The notes under the pieces are model-generated. The model did no database searches, was not told where the DNA came from, and saw only the letters and a program-made list of their open reading frames with translations. Shown here one piece after another: positions 22,298-33,824 of a stretch of 64,000 nt of DNA. Source of the DNA: Acanthosepion lycidas (lineage: Eukaryota > Mollusca > Cephalopoda > Sepiida > Sepiidae); assembly GCA_963932145.1 (NCBI GenBank), contig OZ010586.1:76944087-77008086 (forward strand), given 5' to 3'. Positions within the stretch are counted from its first letter, which is position 1. Every line of letters begins with the position of its first letter. Both the position numbers and the translations under genes were made by a program.

Positions 22298-22349
22298 TAT
22301 ATTAAAAGTGGTATCACAAGGAGATTACCTGAGAGATTGAAAGTGACTC

Positions 22350-23310
22350 TGTAGTGCTTAATGTGCATAATGCACGAATCCATCGGATTCATATTTGGAT
22401 TGTCAATTTTAAATGTTTTTTTTTTATGTTAAAATTGAAAATGAAGGCAAATGGGATTCATTTTTCTCATTTGATGCCTATTTTATTTCTGGAAAGGAAA
22501 ACAAATACTGTACAAACAGCAAAAAAGATATATCCCATTTATAAAGATGGTGCCATAGATCAGAGCATTGTTTGTAAATGGTTTCTATGCTCAGAAGTGG
22601 AAATTTGGATCTGGAAGACCAAGAAAATTCTGGCAGGCCTGATTAAAATAATCCATGTTACACAATATGGGGTATTGTCAAGATACTTCCTCTATCACAT
22701 ATGAGCATTGTAAGGCATTTGAAAACATAGGTGTATAAATCAGTAAGATGTTTGGTTACCTCATGATTTAAATTTAATAGACTTCATTTCCATCTGCAAT
22801 TCTCTGCTCAAATACTAAAAAAATGATACAATTCTTTACAAAAATGTGGAGGGAAAAATATTCTGTGGAAAATGAAATGAGCAATTATTAAACTCTCCCA
22901 AACCAGATTTGCATCCAATGAAGTTGATGCTGTGTATGGGATTTGAAAGGTATTTTTTATCATGAGTTCCTTCAGCAAAATCAAACAAGTACTTTTCCCA
23001 GTTGGACCAATCAAAATCAGCAATCAAGGAAAAGAATACAGAACTGGCCAATCAAAAAGATGTTGTTTTCAATCAGGACAATACAAGACTGCACCTCTGC
23101 ACACCTGACAAAAAATTGGTACAGTTTGGCTGTGATGTCCAACTACATCAACCATACTCATTTGAATCTTTAGATTACCATTTTTTCATTTCTCAGGAAA
23201 ACTGTAAAAGCAAAATTCAGGGCAAACGGAATCATGAAACTGGCTCAGAAATAGCAAAGGTTAGTGGAAATGGTACACAAGTGATTGACTATGGTTCAAT
23301 TTAATATTAT
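22350..23310 (+). mobile_element. mariner relic, SETMAR/cecropia-like transposase
   Basis: Plus-strand pieces follow the order of this transposase: MKANGIHFSHLM...TVQTAKKIYPIYKDGA...VCKWF (22440-22590), MSIVRHLKTIGV (22703), then a NQ-rich stretch, VVFNQDNTRLH (23062; second catalytic Asp) and LVQFGCDVQLHQPYSFESLD. Several frame changes separate them. TIRs were not found. It is an old, dead copy of the lineage whose terminal repeat type occurs in the hairpin MITEs at 12308 and 30584. Confidence 0.8.
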
Positions 23311-24090
23311 ATGTGCATTTTAAAGTTATTCTTGCAAAAATATTCAGAATATACCATCATGCCAGGTCAAACTAAAATTTGATATAAAGTGCATTTCATT
23401 TATTCATACAAATCACATTCACAGCTCCTTGCAACAATGTCATATTTCCTATAATTCAATGTTTAATTTAATCTTTCTTTTGCATTTATGTCATAGCAAA
23501 CAAATTTTTTAAAAAATGGGCAAATAGCACTACCCTCTCAAAACACATATGGAATCTGAAAAACAGAAACCAAAACACAACAAAAATACCAAGGAAAATA
23601 AGAAAAACAGCACCACCTAAGATCAACACCACTAAATAAGGTAACTATTCCTTTGATCTTAAACCAGCTTATTTCCAAATATACCCATAAAGCAAATTCC
23701 TTTAAAACTTTCTATAATCACATCATGACTGAATAAAACTAAATGACCTTCCATAACCGAGACCAAATAAAACTTATTTCAATTAGTAAAATTAAAAATT
23801 AGGAAAATAGACGAATCAAATATATGATTAAGTGAAATATACAAACAAATAAAATAATGAATTTTAAATGCTAAACTAACAAGTAAATAAATAAAATAAG
23901 AAAACTAAATGGCATGTCTATAAATAACATAATGCTTTAAATACCTCCTTTCTCTACTTCCCTAAATCTTTCATCAAAAGAATAGTAACATGCGGTCTGA
24001 AGTTGAGATATGAAACTGACAGTCACTACGCAGTACTGATTTCTATGTTCACTCTGATTCTTTCTACAATACAATACTGAACAAATTTCA
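23311..24090. other. A-rich stretch, no recognised feature
   Basis: Strong A/C bias on the plus strand (23540-23900) and short frames only. Confidence 0.45.
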
Positions 24091-24093
<3 letters not shown>

Positions 24094-24157
<64 letters not shown>

Positions 24158-24191
24158 TACACACACACATATATATATATATATATATGTG

Positions 24192-24237
<46 letters not shown>
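24094..24237. repeat. TA microsatellite with short CA core
   Basis: ~140 bp of TA broken by acacacacat and gtgttaa. It accounts for the apparent Tyr-Ile repeat frames. Confidence 0.95.
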
Positions 24238-24239
<2 letters not shown>

Positions 24240-24379
24240 AACATATAGTATTGAATATAACAGACAATGAATGTTTATTATGTCTGATCATGTGCTGTTC
24301 TAAACTTCATGTGCTTGCTTTAATTCCAGGTGAAAATAAAGACAAAAATTGTCCAACATTTGGATATATTTTTTTATTA

Positions 24380-24440
24380 AGCTGGTTCTTGATCAAAGCT
24401 TTCAGCTCACATGAGTCATCTTCAGAGTGGTTAGATGGAC
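24380..24440 (-). other. hammerhead-like core
   Basis: The minus strand reads CTGAAGA (24419-24425), a CTC/GAG-closed hairpin, and GAAAG (24399-24403), followed by ctttgatcaagaaccagc. The arrangement equals the conserved core of a hammerhead ribozyme except for the last base. No tRNA head was found nearby. Confidence 0.4.
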
Positions 24441-24668
24441 AGTTAAACAAGGATATTCACCATCAAAGATGATATTCTGTCATGTTGACATAGAAGATTA
24501 TTATGTGACAATAATGGTTTCAAGAATAGCAGATGCAGGTCATAAATTTATAATGCGGGTTTTATGACGTGATACCATGTGAGAAACCAAAATATTAAAA
24601 AAAACATGTCTAGATCCAATGTAATGTATTTTGGCTAGTTTGAAATGTAATGATCTACTAACCCAATG

Positions 24669-24671
<3 letters not shown>

Positions 24672-24703
<32 letters not shown>

Positions 24704-24769
24704 AATCTCTATCGACATTTATCTGAAATATTCTTTTTGTTTTATCAATCTAACTATTTATATATATAT

Positions 24770-24808
<39 letters not shown>

Positions 24809-24841
24809 TTTGTATTATTTTAAATGTTATTATTGCTTTAG

Positions 24842-24904
<63 letters not shown>

Positions 24905-24905
24905 A
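24672..24905. repeat. TA and GATA microsatellites
   Basis: TA run at 24672-24701, GATA runs at 24772-24807 and 24842-24903. Confidence 0.9.
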
Positions 24906-25559
24906 TCTATGTGTGTGTATGGACATGTCCAAACGGTCAGTATGTAATAAATATATTCTTGAATAAAAAACTAAAAAATAATTTTTTTTTCTGTCTTTGA
25001 CAAATGTTTGTTTTGTCTTATACTCTTATCCTTAGTTTGTCAAAGTTTTGTTCCTTGTATTAGTAACAGTCCATCTTTAAAAGTGATTTATTTGAGAACG
25101 GAAAACAATAGTCAAACAAAGATCTGGGGGAAACACTAAAAACTGGTGCAAATACTGTTAAATGTCAAAACAGTAGAAAAGTTAATAAAATTAATAAATG
25201 AAGTTTATAGATTGCTAAGGTGTTCATATCAATATGTAAATTGATAAAATAATTTATTTACATATATGTCAATCAAGTATGTTTCTGTGTTTTTAAATTT
25301 TTATTTAGGAATGTACATTTATATTGCACACAAGTGCATGTGTAATTTTGTCTTCAAAACTAAACTGTTCTCTTTTAATTGTCTTAGAGAATATTTTTTG
25401 CTTTTCCTCTGTATGGCTGATGCTAACCTCCAGGGAAGTAACTTCTTGGGTTTAAATATTTTTCAAATCAAATTGTCTTAGAGAACCTTTTGGCATTGCT
25501 AAAACCTTTTGGCTGATGCTAACCTCTAAAAGAGTGACTCATTGCACTTTCTTAGGATA
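24906..25559. other. no firmly recognised feature
   Basis: A short direct repeat (gtcttagagaa with ttggctgatgctaacctc-like text at 25380-25530) is seen; otherwise unremarkable. Confidence 0.4.
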
Positions 25560-26245
25560 AAATTTTTCACTGACATGAAGTGGAAAGATTATTGAGCCAG
25601 TTGCTAGGTCTATTGCCAGGAAAGTTGGTTCACCGTGTGATCTTAGACCAGTTTTCTTGCCAGAATATATCATACACATTTATAAGTCAACCATCCGTAC
25701 ATATATTGAATATTTCTACTACATATGGCCTGTGTGTTCCTCCTATGAATTTAGATTAGAGATTCTCTTTAAAATTCAAAGAAGAATCTGCAGTGTTATT
25801 GGCCCTGACCTGGCACCTCAGGTTCAGTCACATTCCCTCTGCTGTAATATACTTCCCTGTGCCTTTTCTGTAAATATCTTCATGGTCATTTTTCTGATGA
25901 GCTTTCCGCTTTGATATTTTGATATTACAATTTTAAGTTCAGTACTAGATTGGCAGCTAGGTCCCATCATTTTACAGCTGAAATTGCTAGATGTAATTGT
26001 AAATTCTATGCTAACAGTTTTTGATCTCACACTTCTTGCTTGTAGAACTCTCTTCTGGCTCGTTGCTTTTCAGTTGAATTCGATCTTCAAAAATTTAAAT
26101 GAAATGCTGTTCATTATCTTCTTAATTTCTGTTCTTTTACTGTTCTCTCCTCTTAATAATATTTTTCACTTTCTCATATTCTTTCACACTCAGTAATAAC
26201 TTGTATCTTAGTCACTTTATTGATTTGCTTAGGGTGAAATGATTT
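25560..26245 (+). mobile_element. CR1/Jockey-type LINE, ORF2 C-terminal third and 3' end
   Basis: Encodes HIYKSTIRTYIEYFYYIW, KIQRRICSVIGPDLA and, after frame changes, a segment equal to HHFTAEIARCN and RTLFWL. This is the same order as at 33180 (K-S-IRP-EYC-HIW, then IGPDL, then LWNSL). It ends with ttgatttgcttagggtgaaa. 5'-truncated and dead. Confidence 0.75.
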
Positions 26246-26344
26246 TAAAAAAATAATAAAACCTGACACTTCAAAACAAGCTGTTATCAATATTTAAAAT
26301 AAGCATAGACATTATAAGATGAAAATCCTATAATACATTGTACA

Positions 26345-27024
26345 TCATACTTATTATAAAACCCAGGTTGTGTGTGTATCTGTTTCGTTTATATATTGGA
26401 TCGGATTTCCTACATTTTTCAACCGATTTCAACAAAACTTTACAGGACTACGTAAAATTACCTTGCGGTGATTCTGACAGCACCAAAAATTGGAAAAACA
26501 GAATTGTTTTTGCACAAAATCAATTTGAAAACACGATTAAAAGGTGTCGCTGTTGAGAATGAAAGGGGGACAACTCATATCGAGTTATACTTATTATAAA
26601 ACCCAGGTTGCTTGTGAGTGTGTGTCTGTGTTCGTTTATATATGGGATCAGATTTCCTACATTTTTCAACCGATTTCAACAAAACTTCACCTTTTTTTTG
26701 GCAGGTAGTGTTTCTTATTGTCTTGTACACTTTTTTCTTTATTTTTACATTCAGAATGCTTTAAAAATTCCATTTACAAGACAATTGTTTATAATAAAAT
26801 TCTATTCAATCGGTAGACTCATAACAATTGAAAACAATGTTTTTGTTTGAGTTTGGGTTTGACCAATTCGTAAAAAAAACAAAAAAAAAAACAATTAAAA
26901 CATGCGTGTCCGTCAACCTTAAACAATAATCTTTGTAAATTTTATTTTTCAGTCTTTATGATGGTCGATACTTGATCTATCTCTTACTGTTACATCCCTG
27001 GGCAACGCCGCGCTCTACTGCTAG
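26345..27024 (+). mobile_element. Helitron-type element with a doubled 5' end
   Basis: The 3' end ccctgggcaacgccgcgctc then tactgCTAG (27021-27024) is the Helitron terminal motif with its GC hairpin partly decayed. The 5' text acttattataaaacccaggt followed by a GT run and tttcaaccgatttcaacaaa occurs twice, at 26348 and 26589, in direct order. No Rep/helicase sequence is present. Confidence 0.65.
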
Positions 27025-27029
27025 TATGA

Positions 27030-28235
27030 ATATATTTTGAAAAACTTAACAATACTGATTGGTTAATGGTAAAATTATTGTTAAAACACCGGCTTGCATT
27101 ATTGTTGTAATGTGTCTATTACTTAAATGAGTTCAGTCACTCTTAGTGTAAGTCCAACTGCAGATTACTACTATATTTTCTCAAACAACCACTAAATACG
27201 GATTTTGTTGTCTCCTCCAGTCCCACATTTTGTTTTAACCTTTATGCAAGTATGGACAGGTCTACCTTGTCACTCAGGGTATAAAAATGATAAAATCTGA
27301 TATAGTGTAAAATACAACTAATGATGTATAGGCTATGAGAATACTATATCAAATAAGTCTTAGAATAGCTCTGAAAATACTAAATTCAATAAATCTTTAA
27401 GGTATTGACTTTGAAAATATTATATAAGTCTTTGAAGCATTTATTTGTTCAGACTATGAACCTTTTAGAACACCCTACCCTCAGAGTTGGAAAACACAAT
27501 ATTTTTCATCTTTCCACTACAAAAGTCTCTTTTATTTTACATATTAGTTTGACTGAAAAAGTAAATGATGCTATTAAAAAAAAACAGATAAACTATCATT
27601 TATCCAGCTGAATTTTCAAAAGAATTACATCTTGTACCTTGAAGGCAAGACATTTATTTAATAGTAAAAAAAAAAAACAGGAAACTTTTTTTTCCATACT
27701 GATTGATTTAATTTTTTTCCTTTCTGAGAAATACACTTTAAAACTTCAAGCCAACTGTGTTGAGGTCATTTCAGTGCAGAACAATTATATATTTCCGAAT
27801 TTAGAAATGTTGACATATCTGATAATTTGATAGTAAAAATGTTACTTTTTATCTATTTTCTTTTTTTTCTGTTTTGTTCAAATTTTATTTTCAGACAAGG
27901 AGTGGGAGAAATAATTTTCTTATTTGTTTTTTATTGAACCATAGGTATTTCTGGCATAAACAAGTTTTAACAAATGAATGGGTTGGTCATAGTTCCTTCT
28001 GTATTTATTGTTAGACAGTGTCAGACGCATTTCTTTTTAACTGACTTCTTTCAAAAAGATTGCTTTTCATTATACTAGAACAGCTATCATATCAGCATGC
28101 ATTTTTATTGGATTGATTAAAACATTTGTTCCTTTATGTTGCTAGATGAGCAATAAGATCATTAAGAGTGTAGACCATCCCCAGATCATGGGTAGGAATG
28201 CTTCCTTACCCTACCACACTCACACAGTGTGTGTT
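27030..28235. other. no recognised feature
   Basis: AT-rich DNA with homopolymer runs. I see no domain, TIR or SINE box. Confidence 0.4.
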
Positions 28236-28239
28236 ACTT

Positions 28240-28505
28240 GGGGTGGGTATGATATGCTTGCTCCATTGTATCAGTTTTCAATTCATGATCACTATAGTGT
28301 TTAAGTGAATACAACAAACCCAACTGGAACTGAAACTTGGCTCACCAATTTCTAATTTCAAGCTGGCATGCATTATGCCACCTGCATATTACACATCCAA
28401 TTTTACAGCACCTGGTATTCCAAAGCAGTCACCCATCTATGTACTAACTAGGCTTGACATTGCTTAACTTTGGTGATCTGATAAGAACAGGTGTGTGGCT
28501 GTAAG
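28240..28505 (-). mobile_element. 5S rRNA-tRNA chimeric SINE, minus strand
   Basis: The minus strand starts with a well-kept 5S rRNA segment: gatcaccaaagttaagcaat, then agcctagttagtac, gatgggtgactgc and gaataccaggtgctgt (28405-28505). These match the internal-promoter half and 3' end of animal 5S rRNA. It is followed by a tRNA-like unit (ggtggcataatgcatgccag ... gtttcagttccagttggg). The body beyond 28240 is lost. Confidence 0.8.
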
Positions 28506-28689
28506 TGCATTAAGAGATTCTAGGTTTGACTAATTTTCTTCATAAAGAATAATAGTATTCTAATAATATTTTTGGCAAGGGAGTTAATTCTGTTGCTGCC
28601 AAAATATGACACTGGGTCATAATAGTTTTGACTATTTTAATTCATAATGAATGCTTTAGTTTGCATTGTTGGTGAAAGAAATAGTTTTG

Positions 28690-28800
28690 TTGTCAGTAGA
28701 TGGCATTTACAGTAGAGATTGCATAGCAATTCAGCAATCTTTTGTTTGTTTCTAATGATATTATCCTGTCACTTAATACTTTGTTTCAGATTTTGGTATT
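28690..28800 (-). mobile_element. RTE-type LINE scrap
   Basis: The plus text attgcatagcaattcagcaa, then tctaatgatattatcctgtc matches the antisense RTE copy at 14720-14790. Confidence 0.6.
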
Positions 28801-28922
28801 ACTATATTAATTCATAATGAATGTCAATTAAAAATTGGAGAATACCAAAACTGAACAAGGATATAAATTTAAACATCTAAGAAGTCTTTTAAAAGAAAAC
28901 AGATATATATATATAAAATTCA

Positions 28923-28924
28923 TA

Positions 28925-28977
<53 letters not shown>
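28923..28977. repeat. TA microsatellite
   Basis: About 27 TA units. Confidence 0.95.
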
Positions 28978-28981
<4 letters not shown>

Positions 28982-29094
28982 AGGTAATCAATCCATTGAT
29001 ATATAATCTGGGTGGATACTAGTAATAATAATTATTAAAAGTGATCCACAGAGAGTTCATTGTATATATTATAACACAGCATAAATATTTTTTG

Positions 29095-29597
29095 CAGCAA
29101 AAAACAAAAGTTACCACATCATGGGATAGTCTGTTTAGTGGGCGTCTTGTTTGTCATTCTTTTAGTCTTGGGTGCTTTGGTATTATCCACAATCTATAAA
29201 TCTATAATTCACCTAATTTACATTAATCTTAATGGGTTTAAGTTTAAATACCCCATCACTTATTAATAACACTGGATCCCAGAAAAACACACTTCCGTCT
29301 TGTATAAGAACCACCACATAGTAAAAACTGATATTAAACTACAAATAACAAAGGGTTCTAGCCATAAATAAACTTCACTCCCAGATGGTTTTCCACAGAA
29401 GAAGATATTTTATACCCCCCACCAGTCACTAACACAAGCCCATTCTCATTAACAAGATGTCTACCAGAGGAGGACTGACATTGAAAATAAATTTAAACCA
29501 ATGCTCTGAGACAGACACTTAGGGGCTGATGATAGACGTGTACAGGATGGCTTGAAATAGACTATCCCATGTTGAGGTAATTTTTATTTTTTTGCTG
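29095..29597. mobile_element. MITE with ~45 bp terminal inverted repeats
   Basis: cagcaaaaaacaaaagttac and catgggatagtctgttt on the left match, in reverse, gaaatagactatcccatg and taatttttatttttttgctg on the right. TA follows the right end; the left duplication is not clear. Internal sequence has no recognisable transposase. About 500 bp, non-autonomous, superfamily unsure (Tc1/mariner likely). Confidence 0.65.
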
Positions 29598-29598
29598 T

Positions 29599-29602
<4 letters not shown>

Positions 29603-29650
<48 letters not shown>
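29603..29650. repeat. TA microsatellite
   Basis: About 24 TA units between two transposon ends. Confidence 0.95.
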
Positions 29651-29651
<1 letters not shown>

Positions 29652-30277
29652 TGAGTGTAACAGCAAAATTGTCCAAATCATGTTACAGCATAATTGTCCA
29701 TCCCACAAAATATTTAATATCTAATAAGCCACTGAACTAATCAAATTTCTTTTCCCAAGGTATTCAATTAGCCATCTTGATACCATTTGTCATAAGAATC
29801 ACTGAAAAACCCTTTGAGAAATTCAGCTAGAAAATGAACAGATTAAAATCATTTTCTGTTAGCCCTACTGTCTTCTCAATTTAGCAATGGTGAGATGAAA
29901 AAGATCATTCAGGCCTTCAGTATTGGTACCAATATTCATACACTGGCTTCCAACTGCAAAGTCCATTCAAGAACCATCAAGAGAATGGTGAATAAGTTTA
30001 AAAAAGAGGGAACAGTAGAGAGGATATTAAAACAACAAGAGGGATCATCATTTCAACTTAGAGTTCAAGAGATCAATTAGAAAAGATCAAACACAATTCA
30101 TAAGACATTTGGCATGGGAGAGAGCAGTTTCAGTTATAACAGTCCAAAGAGCAGTGGAAAAAGACTTGAAGATGAAATCGTGCATGAAAACTCTGAGGCA
30201 ACTTGTTACTCCAGGGTAGAAAGTTAGAAGGCTAGAGAGGGTGAATTTCATTTGGATAAGCTGGAAAATGAGCCTGG

Positions 30278-30330
<53 letters not shown>

Positions 30331-30562
30331 AACTTTATGTCAGTCTTTCGTGAGCTTCCTGTCCTTAGCTATGATTCATTTATGATATTGTTTCATCATA
30401 ATTCTTCTGATAATCTTGGAGAGTAATTATACATTTGTATTGCCCAATAGTGTTATAAAAGTTTCAAAGTTTTCCAGTCAGACATCTTTAAGCATTTCTA
30501 AGATACAATGCTGCAAAGCTTAATCTAACAATTGGACAATTTTGCTTTGCTGTTACACCCGA
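29651..30562 (+). mobile_element. Tc1/mariner-type element, N-terminal transposase only
   Basis: The ends gagtgtaacagcaaaattgtcc (left) and its complement ...ggacaattttgctttgctgt then tacaccc (right) form TIRs; the left one lacks a 5 bp insertion. The open frame from 29895 encodes MKKIIQAFSIGTNIHTLASN, CKVHSRTIKRMVNKFKKEGT, a helix-turn-helix DNA-binding domain. The downstream catalytic domain is not seen. A TA microsatellite (30282-30327) sits in the middle. Confidence 0.7.
30282..30327. repeat. TA microsatellite inside a transposon
   Basis: About 23 TA units. Confidence 0.95.
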
Positions 30563-30583
30563 TATATTTGGTGTATATATATA

Positions 30584-30681
30584 TTAGGTTGGTGCAAAAA
30601 TAATGACATAATGATGTCATTTTTTGATGTTAGAAAATACGTCAAAAAACAACATTATTACATCATTATTTTTGCACCAAC

Positions 30682-30685
<4 letters not shown>
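30584..30685. mobile_element. mariner hairpin MITE, MADE1-like
   Basis: 102 bp near-perfect palindrome. The first 23 bases (starting TTAGGTTGGTGC) are exactly complementary to the last 23. It lies in TA repeats on both sides. No coding capacity. Confidence 0.85.

Positions 30686-30729
<44 letters not shown>
30686..30729. repeat. TA microsatellite
   Basis: About 22 TA units following the MITE. Confidence 0.95.
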
Positions 30730-30730
<1 letters not shown>

Positions 30731-31590
30731 TACCTGAGATACCCACCATGGCCTTGGTGTACATGGCTGCAATTGTATGACTGTAAGCCCCTTTGTATAC
30801 CTTCACCACCTGTTTAGAAATGTCTACCTGCACTAAGCTACTCCCTCACCCTCATCTTTTTTACAGTATGTCCTTTGCAAGTGTTTGATTGTTCTTAAAG
30901 GAACTCTATCTATAAAACTTTCTTATGTGGTTGTTGCTTGGGGCTAAATTGTTTCAATGTTTTAGATATTCTGTAAATTTCCTATGGCCATAATAACTTT
31001 CAGATAGTATGGAATTGTTCACAAATCTAATCAAACAAAAACAAGGATGAAGTGTCAGAGCTTGATTCAACTGCAAGTGCAAATGCATTAATGCCCCTTT
31101 CCTTCTTCACACGTTTACTGTAAAACTGGGGTTAATAAGATGTTCTTTGGGAATTTTGAACACTTCCGTAATCCTTCCCAAACAATCTTTGCATCAAATG
31201 TTGTTTGAATGCCAATGGATGATGGAGTCATATGAAGAAACTACTGGCTAAATAGTATGAGCCGATTTTGGACCTAGTTTGTCACAGATTTTGTCCACTT
31301 AACTGAAATAATCTAAACCAAACATTCATGCAAGACAATTTGTGTGTCATATGTAATTTACATGGCAAATGTGGAAAGCATCAAATGAAAAACCATGGAA
31401 TTATGACCAAAAAATGGGCTTTTTGAATAGTTTTCATGGCTTTTCCTTATACATGGGGAAGTGAGCATGACTAAAACCAAACTACCTTATTTCTTGCATG
31501 ATGACAAATTTTTGAAGAAAATCAGATAAAAATGAGGAAGTTATTCAAGTTTTTAATTTAAGTTGTAAAAACAGCCTGAATTTTTCACAG
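30730..31590. other. no recognised feature
   Basis: Moderately AT-rich; no frame longer than about 60 codons with a motif I can name. Confidence 0.4.
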
Positions 31591-31956
31591 TATTTTAAAA
31601 TTTTTTGTATGAAGCAAATGTTGCAGGAAAACTATCGGCACTCTAAATAAACCTCGTAACATGAGCTGATGTTTTGCATTAAGTGCAAAGAACATCAGCT
31701 CATCCAGTAAAAACTTTGTTTGCATGTAACTTTACCTTGGATTTTTCAGTCATACTCAACTTCAGTTTTAGCAATTTTTCTGCCAAATTTTGGATATTGA
31801 AAAGTTGGTTTTGACCTATATTGTTAAATGTGCAACACGTGTGTAAAATTTCATCAAAATCACTCAAGAAACATGGATAAGCATAAACAACATGTACACA
31901 TACGGACACAAGGACAGGTACACATGCACAGATATCTACTGTTTTATAGATAGAGA
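31591..31956 (-). mobile_element. Helitron 5' end, minus strand
   Basis: From 31956 the minus strand reads TCTCTATCTATAAAACAG then a GT-rich run, like the 5' end of the element at 6333-7082. It continues with ttgatgaaattttacacacg, typical of the subterminal region. No CTAG end was found to the left, so only the 5' part is claimed. Confidence 0.55.
31655..31702. repeat. hairpin
   Basis: ATGAGCTGATGTT pairs with AACATCAGCTCAT across a short loop that itself holds TTGCA/TGCAA. Confidence 0.8.
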
Positions 31957-32145
31957 TGATAAAAATATAGTTTGAAGGTATGCTATATTTATTTGTAAAA
32001 GTTCTCAATATCAGGACTGGACAATGTACTAATGTAAATATAAAAGTGGACACTGGGGTTAACACCAAGTGGTGACAGTCTGTCTCATCGCCTAAAGTTT
32101 GCATACTGACTGCTCAGTGTTGCCCTCAGTGTCTACTTTTTCATA

Positions 32146-32176
32146 TATTTTCATATATATATTTTCATATATATAT

Positions 32177-32207
<31 letters not shown>
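32146..32207. repeat. TA-rich microsatellite with tttca breaks
   Basis: TA runs interrupted three times by ttttcatata. Confidence 0.85.
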
Positions 32208-32621
32208 CAAACATATATGCACTAATGTGTAAATCAATGTGTAGCAATGTTCATACATGTGTGTTTGTGCATGTGTGTGCATTTACATGTGACCATCTGC
32301 AAAACTTTGAGAGGAAAACATTTTTAAAAAGATTAAAATTTTCTTTATTTTGTTGATGGCTCATTAACAGCAAAGAAAAAAAATTATTTCTGCCTGTTTG
32401 GATTCAAATGTTTTCTTTTTTCACTTTACTGAAATAGAATCCAATACGTAATTTGTTGCTGATAGGCCAGACAGAGAGAAGAGTTAGGAGAGTAAAAATG
32501 AAAGAGCAATAATAAAATCCATAAGAAATTTCTTTAAGCATAATAAACAACTATATTTAACATTTACATCCATAGCCTTGCTGTAGAGCATGGAATAATT
32601 GATACTTTCTAAAAGGCATGA

Positions 32622-32624
32622 GGC

Positions 32625-32664
<40 letters not shown>

Positions 32665-32754
32665 CCTTTTGTTCATTATCTATTGATAAATCATTCTATC
32701 TCTCTATCTTTCTGTCTGTCTATCTATCTATCTATCTATCTATCAATCCTGTTC

Positions 32755-32810
<56 letters not shown>

Positions 32811-32812
32811 GT
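32622..32812. repeat. TCTA array with GATA-satellite spacers, reversed
   Basis: TATC runs separated by gttcattatctattgataaa and tcctgttcattatc. These are reverse complements of the spacer core seen at 18.8-20.2 kb. Confidence 0.85.
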
Positions 32813-33179
32813 GATGTAAGCTGACTCTTTGAATCTCTGTATATATCAAATTGCATCAATCAGATTACAGGTGTCAAACTTGATATGTGCTGGGTACTTA
32901 TAAAATCATTTTGGTGCAATTTATACTTATAAAATTATTGATTTACACCGAGTGATTAAAAATCATTTCATATGAACTGAGTAATCAAAGATCATTGTTA
33001 TGCACCGAATATTTGTAAAATGCTTTCACTGCACTAAGTACTTATGAAATAATTTCATCATTATTTACTAATAGGCTTTGTACCTGAAGAAGGTTGTCGA
33101 ATGTATCAGTCAAAAGAATAAAAAATCTCTTTGTGACTACTTTGTCTCACACTGTCCGCTGACCTGAGATGGAACAATT
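32813..33179. other. decayed repeat DNA
   Basis: A direct repeat is seen (gtacttataaaatcattttg and variants at 32890-33060). cctgaagaaggttgtcg near 33078 recalls the family A core but lacks the GAAAC. Confidence 0.4.
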
Positions 33180-33820
33180 ATATTGAGTCAATAGCATTAT
33201 CTACTGCAAGGAAAGTTGGTTCTCTGTGTTGTGCCAGAAAGTTTTTCTCACCCAAGTCCATCTATAAATCAACCATTTGCCCTTGCATAGAATATTGCTG
33301 TCATATATGGTCTGGAGTCCCTGCTGTTCATCTTAGGGTCCTCGACAAAATCCAGAGATGGTTATGCAATGTGGTTGGCCCTGATCTGGCATCTTGTTTA
33401 CAGTTGCTCTCTCACAGATGTGCTGACACCTCCCATTGTCTTTTCTACAAATACTTTCAAGGTAACTGCTTCGATGAGCTATTTTTGCTAGTTCCTAAAC
33501 TGCATAAATTTAAGCATGCCAGTAGGTCGGCAGCTCAGTCCCACCCTTTCACTGGCAAAATGGTTAAATGTAGCCGTCTTTTCTACTCCAATAGCTTCAT
33601 GTCTTCTCATCTGTGGAACTCCCTTCCTCTTACTTCCTTCCATGATAGCTCTAATCTCCAACTATTCAAATGCAATGTCAATTGACATCTCCAGATGCCT
33701 TGATCCTGTCCTTTTCTTCATCCTTTCCTCTTTCCGGCCTTTTTACTCTTGCTCCCACTTTCTGTAAGCCCTTGTGTGCTAGTGGCACTCCAGCCTTGCT
33801 TTGGATGAAAGGCTTAAAAA
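33180..33820 (+). mobile_element. CR1/Jockey-type LINE, ORF2 C-terminus, best copy
   Basis: In order: KVGSLCCARKFFSPKSIYKS, IEYCCHIWSGVPAVHL, IQRWLCNVVGPDLAS (frame shift before here), LSHRCADTSHCLFYKYFQGN, HPFTGKMVKCSRLFYSNSF, SSHLWNSLPLTSF, LQLFKCNVN-stop. This is the thumb and C-terminus of ORF2 in CR1/Jockey-group LINEs, and the last 104 codons are open. It ends with ccttgctttggatgaaaggc. The most complete copy of its family in the window. Confidence 0.85.
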
Positions 33821-33824
33821 AAAT

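Noticed and set aside
24026-24291. Long Tyr-Ile repeat reading frames
   Set aside because: They are translations of the TA microsatellite; the same applies to frames at 21266, 32099, 38189, 43338, 51388 and 54677.
28405-28505. A functional 5S rRNA gene
   Set aside because: The 5' half is altered, the sequence is continuous with a tRNA-like unit and SINE body, and several related decayed copies exist.
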